Shown: piece by piece, positions 56,601 to 63,647 of the stretch
Position numbering within the stretch: position 1 is the stretch's first letter
How the letters are laid out: the number at the start of each line of letters is the position of its first letter
Assembly: GCA_036365455.1 (NCBI GenBank)
Contig: JAWQUS010000007.1
Span: 18,306,001-18,370,000 of the forward strand
DNA from: Macrosoma leucophasiata
Lineage: Eukaryota; Arthropoda; Insecta; Lepidoptera; Hedylidae
Length of the DNA: 64,000 bases
Direction: 5' to 3'
Translations under genes and position numbers: made by a program
Notes under the pieces: generated by a model
Databases searched by the model: none
What the model saw: the letters and a program-made list of their open reading frames with translations, nothing else
What the model was told of the DNA's origin: nothing

Positions 56601-58919
56601 ACCCTATATGCCTATACCTATGTATAAAATATTAGACCTAAGTCAAATGTTTAAAGAGTTCCTACTGAGTCTTTGGTACTGGAGTTTAAAGAAATCCATG
56701 AGATAAACTGCAGACATCTGCCAGTTGCAAGTTAATGAAAAAATGAATCCAAGGTCGAACACCGTGACTTAATACCTACGGCTAATTTAAACTCTGACAT
56801 CAGTATTTGATTAGAAACTTTAGTATAAACATACTTCCACGTATTACCACTGAATCGCTGAAGTCGAATATACCTTTAGTTAAATTACATATTATGATAT
56901 TAACAATACCTTTAGTTAAATTATGTATTATAATATTAACAATTGATTTTATTAGGGAAGATTGTGAAGTGTGTAAGTGCATGACTCAGAAATGCAACAA
57001 AATGGACCTGTGGTTCTTTGACAGTCTTATCACAGTATAAGACTATAAGAACATACAGTAGGTTATCGTCTTTATAGTATAACAATACCTCTACATGTAT
57101 ATACTTAATTCACTTATAACACATTTCACAATAATGGACATATTTCACAGTCTCACATAGAGATATTATACTATCAATATATATATTTTTTTATTTAATG
57201 TTATGGAAGTGGCAAACAAGCATGCAGCTCACATCAATGTTAGGTGATGACTGCAGACACCCACACAAATACCAAGGTCAAAATACAGATGTGTTACCAC
57301 TCCTGAGGCCTAAGGTGTTATGCCTCTGGGCCGGAAATTACAGGGCCGTACATTACCACCTGACCGGAACATGACTACACTCGTGAGCTCCATCACTGGA
57401 GCTCTATCACCAGTAGGAATCATAATTCTATAAATATCTCAATGAAATCTATCAATCTACCAACCAACCAATTTACTACTAGTCTATCAGTAATCTACCA
57501 GATTAAAAGTTGGTTAAATCAATTTGCCAGTTAACCAGTCTGGTATTCTATTAGTCTGCCAGTCTCTTAATCTTGTAGGCCACCAGTGTGATAGAATCTC
57601 AGTCTGTCATTCAACTAGTCTGGGAGTCTGCAATTTTGCCAGTCTTCAACACTACCAGTCTTTAATTTTAAGTCTACCAGTCTCTTGTAAGAATATTGCA
57701 ATGTACCGCAGTTATAATATTTGTTTTCCATCCATAGCCCTATCCAAAGTAATCTGAATATCAAAAATATATATACAAACAAAAAATATTTATTTAGGGT
57801 TAATCGTTAAATATTTTATTCTGGTATGCCAAAAAATTCTAATAATATAGGTATTTTGCCGTAATCCTGAGAAGAGCCAGAAATTTAAATCTCATTATTT
57901 ATGACTACATATTATAAAGTAAGTTGGAGGAGGCCTACGTGCCTAAAGGACACACTGAGGAATGATTTGAACTTTCTTGTAAAACTTAAAATTTGTAAAA
58001 CTTTCAGTAATAAAGGCTTATTATTATTATTATAAAAAGTTCCCCTATTTTATCAGTATTTATGTATGCGCTAATTGCGGAAGTTGTGAATGAATTTTGT
58101 TCCTGTTTCAAGTGTTGGAAAGAGGTTTTTCTGAGGAAGGTTTATATCTATAATTTATTAATATTGTACTTATATGTACAGACATATCACATTTTCTGTC
58201 AAAGAAGTTGGGTGCGTTCTCGTAATATTATAATAAATGCTTGCATGGGTAGCATTTATTATAATATTATGAGGAGTTAAATAAAAAAGATAAAACTTGA
58301 GTTGAATTTGACTTATAAATAGTAGATTTTACTTTTTTTTACAACTTATAAAATAAGTGTGAGTATGAGAAAATGATGGATTTTAGATTAAAAACATTAT
58401 CATTAGTAAATATATGTGACATTATGAAAACCTAATGCTGACATAGGTTGTTAGCATTATTAGTGATTGATTATGTGTATACTTATATCATCAACAAAAT
58501 ATGAAGAATTCACAACAAACCTGCACTTCAAGATCTATGATTGTCAACAGAATTATAATAAAATAGTGATCAACCAAGAAATAACTATTACAAGTAACTT
58601 TCCAGTTCCTTCTTGAGTGATGACTGGAAATGGAAAGAACTCCCAATTGCTCGATTTAACACCCAATCATGACATCATCAAACATGCTGATTTTAAGTAT
58701 TTGTTGTACATTTATAGTTTTGAATGAAGTATTCCAGTGTTGAAATAAACAAGCAAATACTCACGGTTCATTGAGAAATGGAGCGATGAAAAGTATGTTT
58801 TCGATGAAATTTCTATCCCTTCCATAAATCACAGGCTTATGAGGCTGGCTATTTACATTTAATATTCGAAAAAGTACACACAGAATAACAGCAATTACAG
58901 CTAGAAGGACTGTCGACAT
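32354..58919 (-). CDS. ABHD2: ABHD2-like monoacylglycerol lipase, complete (7 exons)
   Basis: Orthologue of ABHD2 (Hydr2 in flies), a membrane-anchored alpha/beta hydrolase; the mammalian enzyme is an acylglycerol lipase activated by progesterone in sperm. Exons 5' to 3': 58765-58919, 53577-53749, 48737-48904, 39948-40131, 36659-36853, 35048-35202 and 32354-32625. All splice sites are GT-AG and the phases agree, giving 433 residues (human: 425). A hydrophobic segment at residues 4-20 anchors the N-terminus. The catalytic triad is S193 in GFSLGG, D328 in NARDDP and H359 in HGGHLGF; the D-H spacing of 31 equals the human one. Other family blocks are HYSQCHGYRCAVLNHIGAL and YANPVTWLDRALV. Introns reach 8.6 kb and are full of mobile elements. 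The lipid substrate in insects is not shown by sequence. Confidence 0.96.
32995..33065 (-). repeat. Interspersed repeat ending TTTTGAGCTAAGGAATCCTA
   Basis: On the minus strand: GACACACGAGTGATCCTATA, then GGTTCCGTTTTTTTCC and the end motif. Relatives in plus orientation lie at 34270-34395 and 38985-39080. Probably a LINE end. Confidence 0.5.
33240..33475 (+). repeat. Interspersed repeat, long form of the one at 49975-50085
   Basis: Starts ATATGTAATAATACTACGTA and ends GGAGTGTCCGCGGTGG. The copy at 49975-50085 has the same ends but lacks about 130 internal bases, and sits inside M1 copy F. Confidence 0.6.
34270..34395 (+). repeat. Interspersed repeat with GGGTGCCGTTTTATTCTTTT end
   Basis: TCAATCGGCTCAGTACTTTC, then AGACAGACACACGATCTTAT and the end motif plus AGGGAACCCTAAAA. 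Same family as 32995-33065. Confidence 0.55.
34590..34873 (-). repeat. R270 interspersed repeat, near full length
   Basis: Starts (plus strand) TGGTGGTAGAGCTCCAGTGA and ends TTGTTTGCCACATCAATTAC plus an A run. About 280 bp; the best minus-orientation copy. No ORF. Confidence 0.7.
35048..35202 (-). CDS. ABHD2: ABHD2 exon 6, catalytic Asp
   Basis: KVYGYESVADLYKWSSSAFY, then TPMIFINARDDPIVPEPLLP with the triad Asp D328. Acceptor TTACAG, donor GTGAGT. Not visible as a long ORF because it has no Met start. Confidence 0.95.
36659..36853 (-). CDS. ABHD2: ABHD2 exon 5
   Basis: Encodes RRFYLYIMTDNYRNIITRHK, the cap helices. Acceptor TTATAG, donor GTATGT; joining to exon 6 makes the Arg of SRKVYGYES. 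Confidence 0.95.
37471..37655 (-). mobile_element. M1 inverted-repeat element, copy D, right arm truncated
   Basis: Starts ACAGTATCCAACAAGAAATA; centre TTTGTCGACCATTTTGAGCA; stops after AGATAACGCTCTACGAAG, where the second arm should run on for ~90 bases. Confidence 0.7.
38752..38805 (+). repeat. R270 fragment
   Basis: Only the GGCACCACCATATTATCTAA and GCTGCTAAATGGTAGTG segment of the family. Confidence 0.4.
38835..38879. repeat. Perfect 18-bp inverted repeat
   Basis: ATTACTTACCATAGTTAC and its exact complement surround a 9-base loop. In an ABHD2 intron. Confidence 0.7.
39460..39850 (+). repeat. Interspersed repeat with 105-codon open frame
   Basis: Open frame 39460-39777 includes SQDAAAHPALMQNGLGILEC. 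The same DNA family occurs at 540-745 and its end at 9784-9875. I do not recognise the protein; it is most likely an incidental frame in a retroelement. Confidence 0.45.
39948..40131 (-). CDS. ABHD2: ABHD2 exon 4, nucleophile exon
   Basis: Carries the nucleophile elbow GFSLGG (S193) in KLLLVGFSLGGNLITKYLGE, and SICQGYNAIE. Acceptor TTTCAG, donor GTAAGT. Confidence 0.96.
40685..40765 (-). mobile_element. tRNA-derived SINE S1 fragment
   Basis: Body segment only: TGCCGTTGTACACACATAAA, then CACCCAGATCCGAAACAAAA. Head and tail missing. Confidence 0.5.
42420..43880. repeat. Large inverted repeat (foldback), ~450-bp arms
   Basis: Left arm 42420-43050, right arm 43425-43880. Shared landmarks in order: CGACGCCCAGACCTTCGTT, CAACCTGG and CGCGGTGGCTTTGGCAGGTA, ACCGCCTCGTCTATTGGCGG, CACCCTCACAGTCTAATTAT, and CTACTCCAGGCGTACGCGC. 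The arms are close in sequence. The left arm is longer because a 174-bp SINE hairpin (42753-42926) sits in it. The ~375-bp centre is AT-rich. A third, partial copy lies at 44525-44695. Open frames in it look incidental; I recognise no protein. Confidence 0.85.
42753..42926 (-). mobile_element. SINE S3 hairpin insertion with 14-bp target-site duplication
   Basis: Flanked by TTTTATATATGTTA at 42739-42752 and 42927-42940. The right arm of the host foldback has the undisrupted site. Inside, two 51-base perfect inverted arms (42796-42846 and 42877-42927, the last base being shared with the duplication) surround a 30-base loop with the tRNA-like B box GCGAGTTCGAGCC (minus strand). The outer part, 42752-42792, is identical to an inverted stretch of Nipped-A intron 2-3. 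Confidence 0.85.
44200..44526 (+). mobile_element. Non-LTR retrotransposon 3' end
   Basis: Open frame to the stop near 44507 encodes the C-terminal tail of a LINE reverse-transcriptase protein: RWFGHIERMSNERMTKQIYN, then GCRGPGRPRLTYHDQIGRVL and STLSAYPVRDLA. It ends with an (ATAC)n tail. 5'-truncated. The same tail, 120 bases long, lies inverted at 59501-59625. The clade is not certain (RTE- or CR1-like). Confidence 0.8.
44525..44700. repeat. Third partial copy of the 42.4-43.9 kb arm
   Basis: CTCACCTTTACTACCTGTTA, TATACCTGTATAGGGGACAT and CGAAGGTCTGGGCGTCGCGG, same orientation as the right arm. It starts right after the (ATAC)n tail of the LINE. Confidence 0.75.
45215..45450 (+). repeat. 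Diverged single arm of the 62-63.5 kb TIR element
   Basis: CTTGTGATAGGTCAAATTAC, then a TAAATAATGGCCC block and ACAGAATGTTCCATACTCTC, in the order seen at 62175-62347. Confidence 0.65.
46381..46602 (-). mobile_element. tRNA-derived SINE S1, copy 3, full length
   Basis: A-rich tail at 46381-46403, body ACGCTTACACTCACAGCTCC, B box GGGTTCGATCCCCG and head ACCCGGTTAGTCTAGCGGTG on the minus strand. M1 copy E begins 12 bases beyond its head. Confidence 0.8.
46614..46863 (+). mobile_element. M1 inverted-repeat element, copy E
   Basis: Starts ACAGTACTCAACAATTAATA; centre CAGTCCGGTATTGGTCAAAA and GTCGACAAACGTCAAATAAG; ends GTGTAATATTTAGCAAGAAG. Full length. Confidence 0.75.
47477..47940 (-). mobile_element. 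tRNA-derived SINE S1, copy 4, split by a DNA element
   Basis: S1 body at 47477-47524 resumes at 47824 and runs to the head near 47940 (B box GGGTTCGATCTCCG on the minus strand). The gap is exactly the 291-bp element plus its target duplication. Confidence 0.8.
47525..47815. mobile_element. Non-autonomous DNA transposon, 8-bp target-site duplication
   Basis: TTGTACAC at 47517-47524 and 47816-47823 flanks the element. Terminal inverted repeat CATAGAGCAACAC, with a second shared block GGAGGGGAGTAGCCATA further in. An 8-bp duplication fits the hAT superfamily. 291 bp, no transposase. Confidence 0.85.
48737..48904 (-). CDS. ABHD2: ABHD2 exon 3
   Basis: Begins DDVTVAICPGIGNTSESVYI, the oxyanion-side strand of the fold, and ends GNRIFSYG. 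Acceptor TTTTAG, donor GTGAGT. Confidence 0.95.
48999..49110 (+). mobile_element. Truncated copy of the 30.2-kb MITE
   Basis: GGCCGAATACTCAAACGTCA, then a TTTATAAAGACAGAAGACTT block. It stops before the right terminal repeat. Confidence 0.6.
49335..49660 (+). mobile_element. tRNA-derived SINE (family S2), copy 1
   Basis: Head with A box TAGTCTAGTGGTAGCAGG and B box GGGTTCGATTCCCGG, then a GTATCAGAGATAACGG body, ending TCTGCCTACCCCTTCGGGGA and GCGTGAAGTTAC. The second copy is at 55890-56115. Its end resembles that of the LINE at 44.2 kb. Confidence 0.75.
49738..49770. repeat. Perfect 12-bp inverted repeat
   Basis: TACCACAGAACA and its complement around a 9-base loop, in the ABHD2 intron 2. 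Confidence 0.55.
49817..50190 (+). mobile_element. M1 inverted-repeat element, copy F, with an insert
   Basis: Starts ACAGTACTCAACAAGAAATA and ends CAATATTTCTTGTTGGATGA. After GTCACATGGGCAGAGAT it is interrupted by a short copy of the repeat at 33240-33475 (about 49975-50085), then resumes GACATAGTTAAGGTGAGACA. Confidence 0.7.
50385..51115 (-). mobile_element. Non-LTR retrotransposon 3' end (Jockey/CR1-like), frameshifted
   Basis: Minus strand, 5'-truncated. Two overlapping frames, shifted near 50930, give the C-terminal part of the ORF2 protein: KLGVLNKARQYFTSGQLLQL, then DLEYCSHLWAGAPKYQLGPL, SLQRRAVRIVNDPGLTDRLE and HRTTRRREKFHPHRLDTW. Further frameshifts follow toward the end, and an A-rich tail lies near 50380. 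Inactive. Confidence 0.8.
51290..52572 (+). mobile_element. Full-length mariner element, transposase broken
   Basis: 1,283 bp with TA on both sides (51288-51289, 52573-52574). Terminal inverted repeats GGTTGGGGAAAAAGT then (C/T)TTTTCGCATT-like sequence at 51290 and, inverted, at 52572. The frame starts at ATG 51469 with an N-terminal DNA-binding region. The D,D34D aspartates are recognisable in GDEKW (51923), HHDNARPH (52205) and PDLAPSD (52310). An in-frame TGA at 51712, a shift near 51800, a TAG near 51986 and another shift near 52160 make it a pseudogene. Confidence 0.93.
52593..53171. mobile_element. ATTCGG-rich inverted-repeat element carrying a transposase relic
   Basis: Ends TTAGAGATGCGCCGAATA and, inverted, TTAGTGATGCGCCGAATA; next to both are many ATTCGG and CCGAAT words. 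At about 52730-52960, in broken frames, it encodes PPYSPD, then LRGKRFMGAEEAVAAFQNAV and DEWAKCFSRWFHRMQRFIDV, resembling the C-terminus of a mariner/Tc1-type transposase. It lies 20 bases from the mariner above but is distinct from it. Confidence 0.7.
53174..53476. mobile_element. Small terminal-inverted-repeat element
   Basis: TATACAACATGTAACGGGAA at the left and, inverted at the right, TATACAACGTGTAACAGGAT. The right half (CTAGTTTCGGGTTGTACAAT) recurs inverted at 63640-63700. Confidence 0.55.
53577..53749 (-). CDS. ABHD2: ABHD2 exon 2
   Basis: Reads YVPTRLWGFSGHVQTILHSL, then a STLTYDLYEP block, matching the IPPLIWGKSGHIQT and STFDLFEP segments of ABHD2. Acceptor TTCCAG, donor GTTAGG. Confidence 0.93.
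55133..55165 (+). repeat. RTE-type LINE 3'-tail fragment
   Basis: CGACTGAAGTGATGATGATG: the last bases of the 28.3-kb LINE family. Confidence 0.35.
55275..55585 (+). repeat. R270 interspersed repeat, reference copy
   Basis: CACAAACAAGCCTGCACCTC, TTAAGTGATGACTGCAGCCT, AATGCAGATGCGTTGCCACC, CCATTTAGCGGCAGATAGGT, ending near ACTCTACCATCAGTAAATGG. The most complete plus-orientation copy, about 300 bp, no ORF. Class not recognised. Confidence 0.7.
55890..56115 (+). mobile_element. tRNA-derived SINE S2, copy 2
   Basis: Head AGGTCTAGTGATAGCAGGCC and GGATTCGATTCCCGGGTCGG, the body GCAATCAGAGATAACGGTGA, end ACTACCCCTTTGGGGATAGC and GCGTGAAGTTAC. Confidence 0.75.
57197..57420 (+). repeat. R270 interspersed repeat
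   Basis: AAACAAGCATGCAGCTCACA, TAGGTGATGACTGCAGACAC, CACTCCTGAGGCCTAAGGTG; ends in a CATCACTGGAGCTCTATCAC block. The part around CCATTTAGYGGC is deleted. Confidence 0.65.
57440..57690 (+). repeat. Degenerate short tandem array of CCAGTCT-like units
   Basis: Units such as CCAGTCTGGTATTCTATTAG, TCTGCCAGTCTCTTAATCTT and TACCAGTCTTTAATTTTAAG recur every 10-25 bases for about 250 bp, much diverged. Confidence 0.55.
58223..58269. repeat. Perfect 19-bp inverted repeat
   Basis: TAATATTATAATAAATGCT and its complement around a 9-base loop, in ABHD2 intron 1. Confidence 0.7.
58765..58919 (-). CDS. ABHD2: ABHD2 exon 1, start codon and membrane anchor
   Basis: ATG at 58919 (context AAAGATGTC). Encodes MSTVLLAVIAVILCVLFRIL, a signal anchor, and ends FIAPFLNEP with two bases of the Pro codon. 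Donor GTGAGT. Confidence 0.88.
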
Positions 58920-59500
58920 CTTTGGTGAATTTTATTATTGAACAACGTTGAATACAGGAAACGAATTTCACATAATACCGGTTTTAATTTAATTTTTATT
59001 TACTCCTTTTACAGGAAGCAAATTTTTCGGTGAATCGCCATCCACCCAGCACCGATGTAAAAAATAAACTGACAGCTGACTGACAGCAGCACCAGCAACA
59101 GTGAGTGACAGATGACAGCCAATAATCAGTGTTGCCAATGCATGATTTCTTAATTTCCCAAAGTTCAAAGCAAAATGTCTATATGTATCATAGATTGATT
59201 ATATACTACATGATATGTATATTCAAGACGCTGCCGCGTTGGGTTACTTTTAAAAATCATCTTTTGAAAATATAGACAATATAGTCTAAAGAAAACGAAC
59301 GTTAACAACTTATACTGCGTTAAAGGGTTTTAATTTAGGATAATATTATTAATTTAATTTAGACGGTGAATGGCTTATCACGTCTTGCAATAGTGACCTG
59401 TCAAAAAAACTGAAAAATTGTTATAAAAAAGGGAGTATTTGTATACTTATTGAAAAAGGGGTTGAGTCTATCTGAAGCAGTACAGTTATCATCCTCTAGT

Positions 59501-59625
59501 ATGTATGTATGTATGTATCTTCACGCCAGGTCCCTAACGGGGTAGGCAGAGAGTGTAGAGCGCCAGATATCCCGGTTCAGACAAACCTCTCGTGCCTCGT
59601 CTACCTTCTAGTCCATCGTCTAGTC
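59501..59625 (-). mobile_element. LINE 3' tail, same family as 44.2 kb
   Basis: (ATGT)n, then ATCTTCACGCCAGGTCCCTA, CGGGGTAGGCAGAGAGTGTA and ACAAACCTCTCGTGCCTCGT, the exact order of the 44.4-44.5 kb end on the other strand. Only the last ~120 bases. Confidence 0.75.
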
Positions 59626-60085
59626 TTTTATCTAATGTATATGATAGCACTGTTTTAGCACGCGTTTCTAGCGAATACTTTTTTTACCAGGGGAAAATGC
59701 GTTATGCATACCCACCCTTGGGAAGAGGAGTGGGTTCTGTGGGACTCCGGGAAAGGCATCCGTCTACCCACTAAAAACCCCTATGTGTACCCCAAGCACA
59801 TATTGGGGCGCCCCGTGTGATTGATACAATAGATAAGATTCTAAAATATACAACCAGAAAAACGCGCGAGCCAAAAAAAAAATTACATTTCTCTCCGTTA
59901 GCTCTACAAATCTTTCATGATTCCCAGCGAGGCCCGAGGCGGACCGCCACTGCGCCCCCCCCCCCCTCCCTGTCCCCCTTAGTCCGCCACTGGTTCAGAT
60001 GCGCTGCTAGATTCACCACCGATCTGGCAACAAAGAGTAGGTACTTTGACATCAGATTGTTAAAAGCGATACAGTAAGCAATATT

Positions 60086-60303
60086 ACAGTAATTACATTA
60101 TGAATTATTGCACATCGAACCTACGAAAGATACAATCGGCTAATTCCGACTTCGTAGAGCGTTATCTCTGTTGGACACTGCATACGTAAGCACTGTTGAC
60201 AAACGTCACATAGGTAACAAGGTGCGAGAGATAACGCTCTAGTCTACAGACCCGAAAGTCACCTTCCTAAGGTTGATTGCAACATTTCTTGTTGGATAAT
60301 GTA
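60086..60303 (+). mobile_element. M1 inverted-repeat element, copy H
   Basis: Left arm TTGCACATCGAACCTACGAA and AGAGCGTTATCTCTGTTG; the centre has lost the AGTCCGGTATTGG part but keeps TTGACAAACGTCACATAGG; right end AACATTTCTTGTTGGATAAT. Confidence 0.7.
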
Positions 60304-62174
60304 CCTATTTCAGTCTTACTAGTATTTCAGTTACTAATAGTAGAGGAGCCCTAGAGATATTTGACATCCTCTCAGAATATCTGACGCGTCCTTGACTCGT
60401 ATCACGGCAATCACAGATCCATTTTTTACTCTTTTGAAAACATACCGGCATGTTTTCAGTAAAAAATGGAGGTGAACAAGTACCTAGTACTACTCGGACG
60501 GGCTGTTAAAAATTATAGCTGTCCTAAGGGCGGGTAATTTAAAGAGAGGGTGTCACCCCCAATTGGTGGTACGCGGTGCGGGCTAAATGCTGGTCGTAGG
60601 TGTGGCCAATCTAACTTCGACGAAGAAGTTATTATTTAGACTAATAATGTTTTTATTTTTAACAAAATACAGCTACGGGAATATTAATATAAAACATCAT
60701 TTGAATAAGAACATAATTTTATTAGAGAAAAATGTTCACGTGCCTAGTATAACTAATTACCAATAAATAACAATAATGCGAATATTTTGTAATTTGTAAG
60801 TAATTACAAAATAAAGATCGCAATAGCTCCTTTAATATTAATTAAACAAAACATAAATGAGCAGTCTATTAAGAATCGTTGGTATTAAAATAATAATAAT
60901 TATATACCAAAGAGTATGTTCTTTTTCGTTTGCTATATAAATAGGTATGTATGTAATGCTTGTGTTCATTGCAAGTAGGCAGTCGATTTTATGACTTGTT
61001 CAACAACAGGATTATACAATTGATAAATGAATGTTAAAGTATTTTCCAGATATCGATAATAAATTAATATGATAACGAACGGCTTAATAATGTCAAATGC
61101 ATTTTTAATCGTATGGCATAATAATTATTTTGAATGTCTTCCATCTTTATACTGCTACATGATTAGTTTTGTATTATCTAGCATTACTGCGTTTTGAGGT
61201 GAGGAGTCATTTTAAAAAGAACTTAAAATCTGTATAATTATGGTTGGTATATGTGTCTTCGAGAAGTACATCACATCACAAATCAAGTATACCCAAGTCA
61301 AATGTGGCCATGATATACCTATACATGGCCACGTTTCGCTTGATATTTTTTCGAGTTCTTCATAAGGCGCAAGCCCGTGGATCAAACCCGGGGTTTCAGG
61401 CTAATAGTGGCGGCCTATTAATAATAAGCCACCAAGAATTCTTACAAAATACAATTTACATATTTAGGCATTTGTGACGTATAATATGTATGTACACAAT
61501 TTTACAGAAAATAATGTGAAAATGGTTTAAATAGGGTTTCATATTATTTAAACACACGAGCTGGAGTGAGCAACATTTACATGTATCTCTTGTGCGAGTT
61601 CCGAGGGATCGCAAGGATAAGGCCGTAGGCGTCGTCCGGCCGGCACTTAACATTATTTACAATCATACTTAGTCAAAGTGGCAGGTTCACATCTGCTTTC
61701 CTAAAAGGATGGTAATTATAGCAATACACCAAAGCAGCAATGTAGTCCAAAATGGATAGAACATTGGTGTTAATTGAGTTCGGGAATACCGTCTCTGGTT
61801 AAATAAACTATATTTTTGTATGAGACAAGCGAGACTGCCACGTCATGGAGAACACTGCAATTAATCTCTGATTTGACTGCTCCGATTACTGTGAGCGTAA
61901 GTGAAGTGATGGTTGGGAGAGATACGATCGAAGAAGTTGATGGGTATGCAAAAACATTGCAAATTGGACTTTATTGCTCTACAAATAGGGCACCGATGCA
62001 TGTGACCGACTGGGTTATTCTTCGATAGTATATGCCCGCATGCATCCCCGCTCCATAACACGGCGCTCGCACGCAATCTAAGTAAATTATAATTTTGCCG
62101 AAGTAAGTTATAAAAGTGCTTCATCACAACAATTTGTGCATAAGTAAGGTCAGCTGAGCTGTTTTCCAACTGTA

Positions 62175-63500
62175 CTTGTGATAGGTCAAATTACAAATAC
62201 AAAATTAAAGCGAATAACAACGGATACGTTGATTAATATGTCAAAGTAAACAAAAATAAAGTAAATAATGGTCCAAAAACTTATAATTAAAATAGGTATC
62301 CACAGAATGTTCCATACTCTTTTTTACAAACGGCAATTAAAATATTACTGCTTTGACGTAACAATGATAACAATAAAGGGGGCAGAGCAGCTTGTGGCGA
62401 GCTGTTGGTGAGTAGCGACACCACCCCCTACCATCATCTCGAGTTCCTCCGAGAGAACTGGGCTCCGCCTCGTCCGCCACACAGAGGTACGGCCGGACAG
62501 AGCATCAGGTCTCTCACCTCTGGCTTGCCTTCATTGGCCGGTCAGAGTGGGGCGCTAGAGGTATGGCATTTGCAGAAATTTAGATAATAGGCTGTTGTCT
62601 AAATTTATGAAAGAGCCATACACTCGGGGGTGGAAGTGTCTAAAGGCATAATAGCGGGGAAGCCCGCTCCGAGCTCGAGATTACTCGCTCGTGATGGTGA
62701 AACCGGGGCCACACCTCTCGACACCCCCAGCCTCTCTCAACAGTGTTGCCCCCTGTCGACCATCGGGTTGGCTGTTTGGGGGGCCCACCAAGGAGAGGCG
62801 AGTCACCACCTGCCTAAAGTAGGATTCGATAATGTGAGATGTTGAATATAGGCAGGTGCCGGATCTCACTCCATAGGCCCAGCCAGCTAGTCCCCCCAGT
62901 TCACCCACATAGCCCAAAGTTTGGCAAATCACTTTTCATTACAATAGTCCCATTATATTCTGCGGGGTCTGTCTGTGTCTGTATTAACTATTGATGCAGT
63001 CAGAGAGAGGTCCCGCCGAATATAACCCATTACAAAGTAGATCAAAATTCTCGAAAGGGCCTCTACGTGTTGGACCCCCCATGTCCCCGCGCAAGCCTGA
63101 CAAAGGTCCGGGGTTCAAATTGGACCCCGTGCTGACGAGAGACATAACAATAATAATTACCATAATTTTAGGAAAACAGCAACGATGTTATTATCGTTGT
63201 ATCCAAATTGATGTCAACAGAGTTTGATTAATTTGCCCTTTCCATTAAAATATTTTTTTGATAATTGCGTTTCAACAAAGGAAAGGGCAAATTAATCAAA
63301 CTCTGTTGACATCAATTTGGATAATGTAATATTTTAATTGCCGTTTGTAAAAGAGAGTATGGAACATTCTGTGGATACCTATTTTAATTATAAGTTTTTG
63401 GACCATTATTTATTTTATTTTTGTTTACTTTGACATATTAATCAACGTATCAGTTGTTATTCGCTTTAATTTTGTATTTGTAATTTGACCTTATCACAAG
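62175..63500. mobile_element. Structure with 174-bp terminal inverted repeats
   Basis: Arms 62175-62347 and 63327-63500 are nearly identical when one is inverted (CTTGTGATA...GTCAAATTAC through ACAGAATGTTCCATACTC to GGCAATTAAAATATTA). The GC-rich interior (62370-63180) resembles retrotransposon DNA: a minus-strand open frame includes LVGPPNSQPDGRQGATLLRE. Next to the right arm is a 44-bp hairpin (63200-63323). Class unknown. Confidence 0.75.
63200..63323. repeat. Perfect 44-bp inverted repeat
   Basis: 63200-63243 and 63280-63323 pair fully (TATCCAAATTGATGTCAACA...GCCCTTTCC) around a 36-base AT-rich loop. It abuts the right terminal repeat of the 62.2-63.5 kb structure, three bases away. Confidence 0.85.
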
Positions 63501-63585
63501 CAAATTTTATTATTTCCAGGTGATAAAATAAATTTTTGAGTTTGAGTTTAATACATAGTGATTTTAAAAATTGACGTCAAACAAC

Positions 63586-63647
63586 TTACTCTGGTGTCTT
63601 ATTTATATTATATCGTTATATATAATATAAATAAGACACCAGAGTAA
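63586..63647. repeat. Long near-perfect hairpin, ~28-bp arms
   Basis: TTACTCTGGTGTCTTATTTA and its complement, with AT-rich inner arms and a loop of only a few bases. Sequence beyond it (63647-63700) matches the element at 53174-53476, inverted. Confidence 0.75.

Noticed and set aside
62681..62932. Separate 83-codon gene on the minus strand
   Set aside because: It resembles retrotransposon-derived sequence inside a TIR structure, with no start context or conserved domain that I can name.
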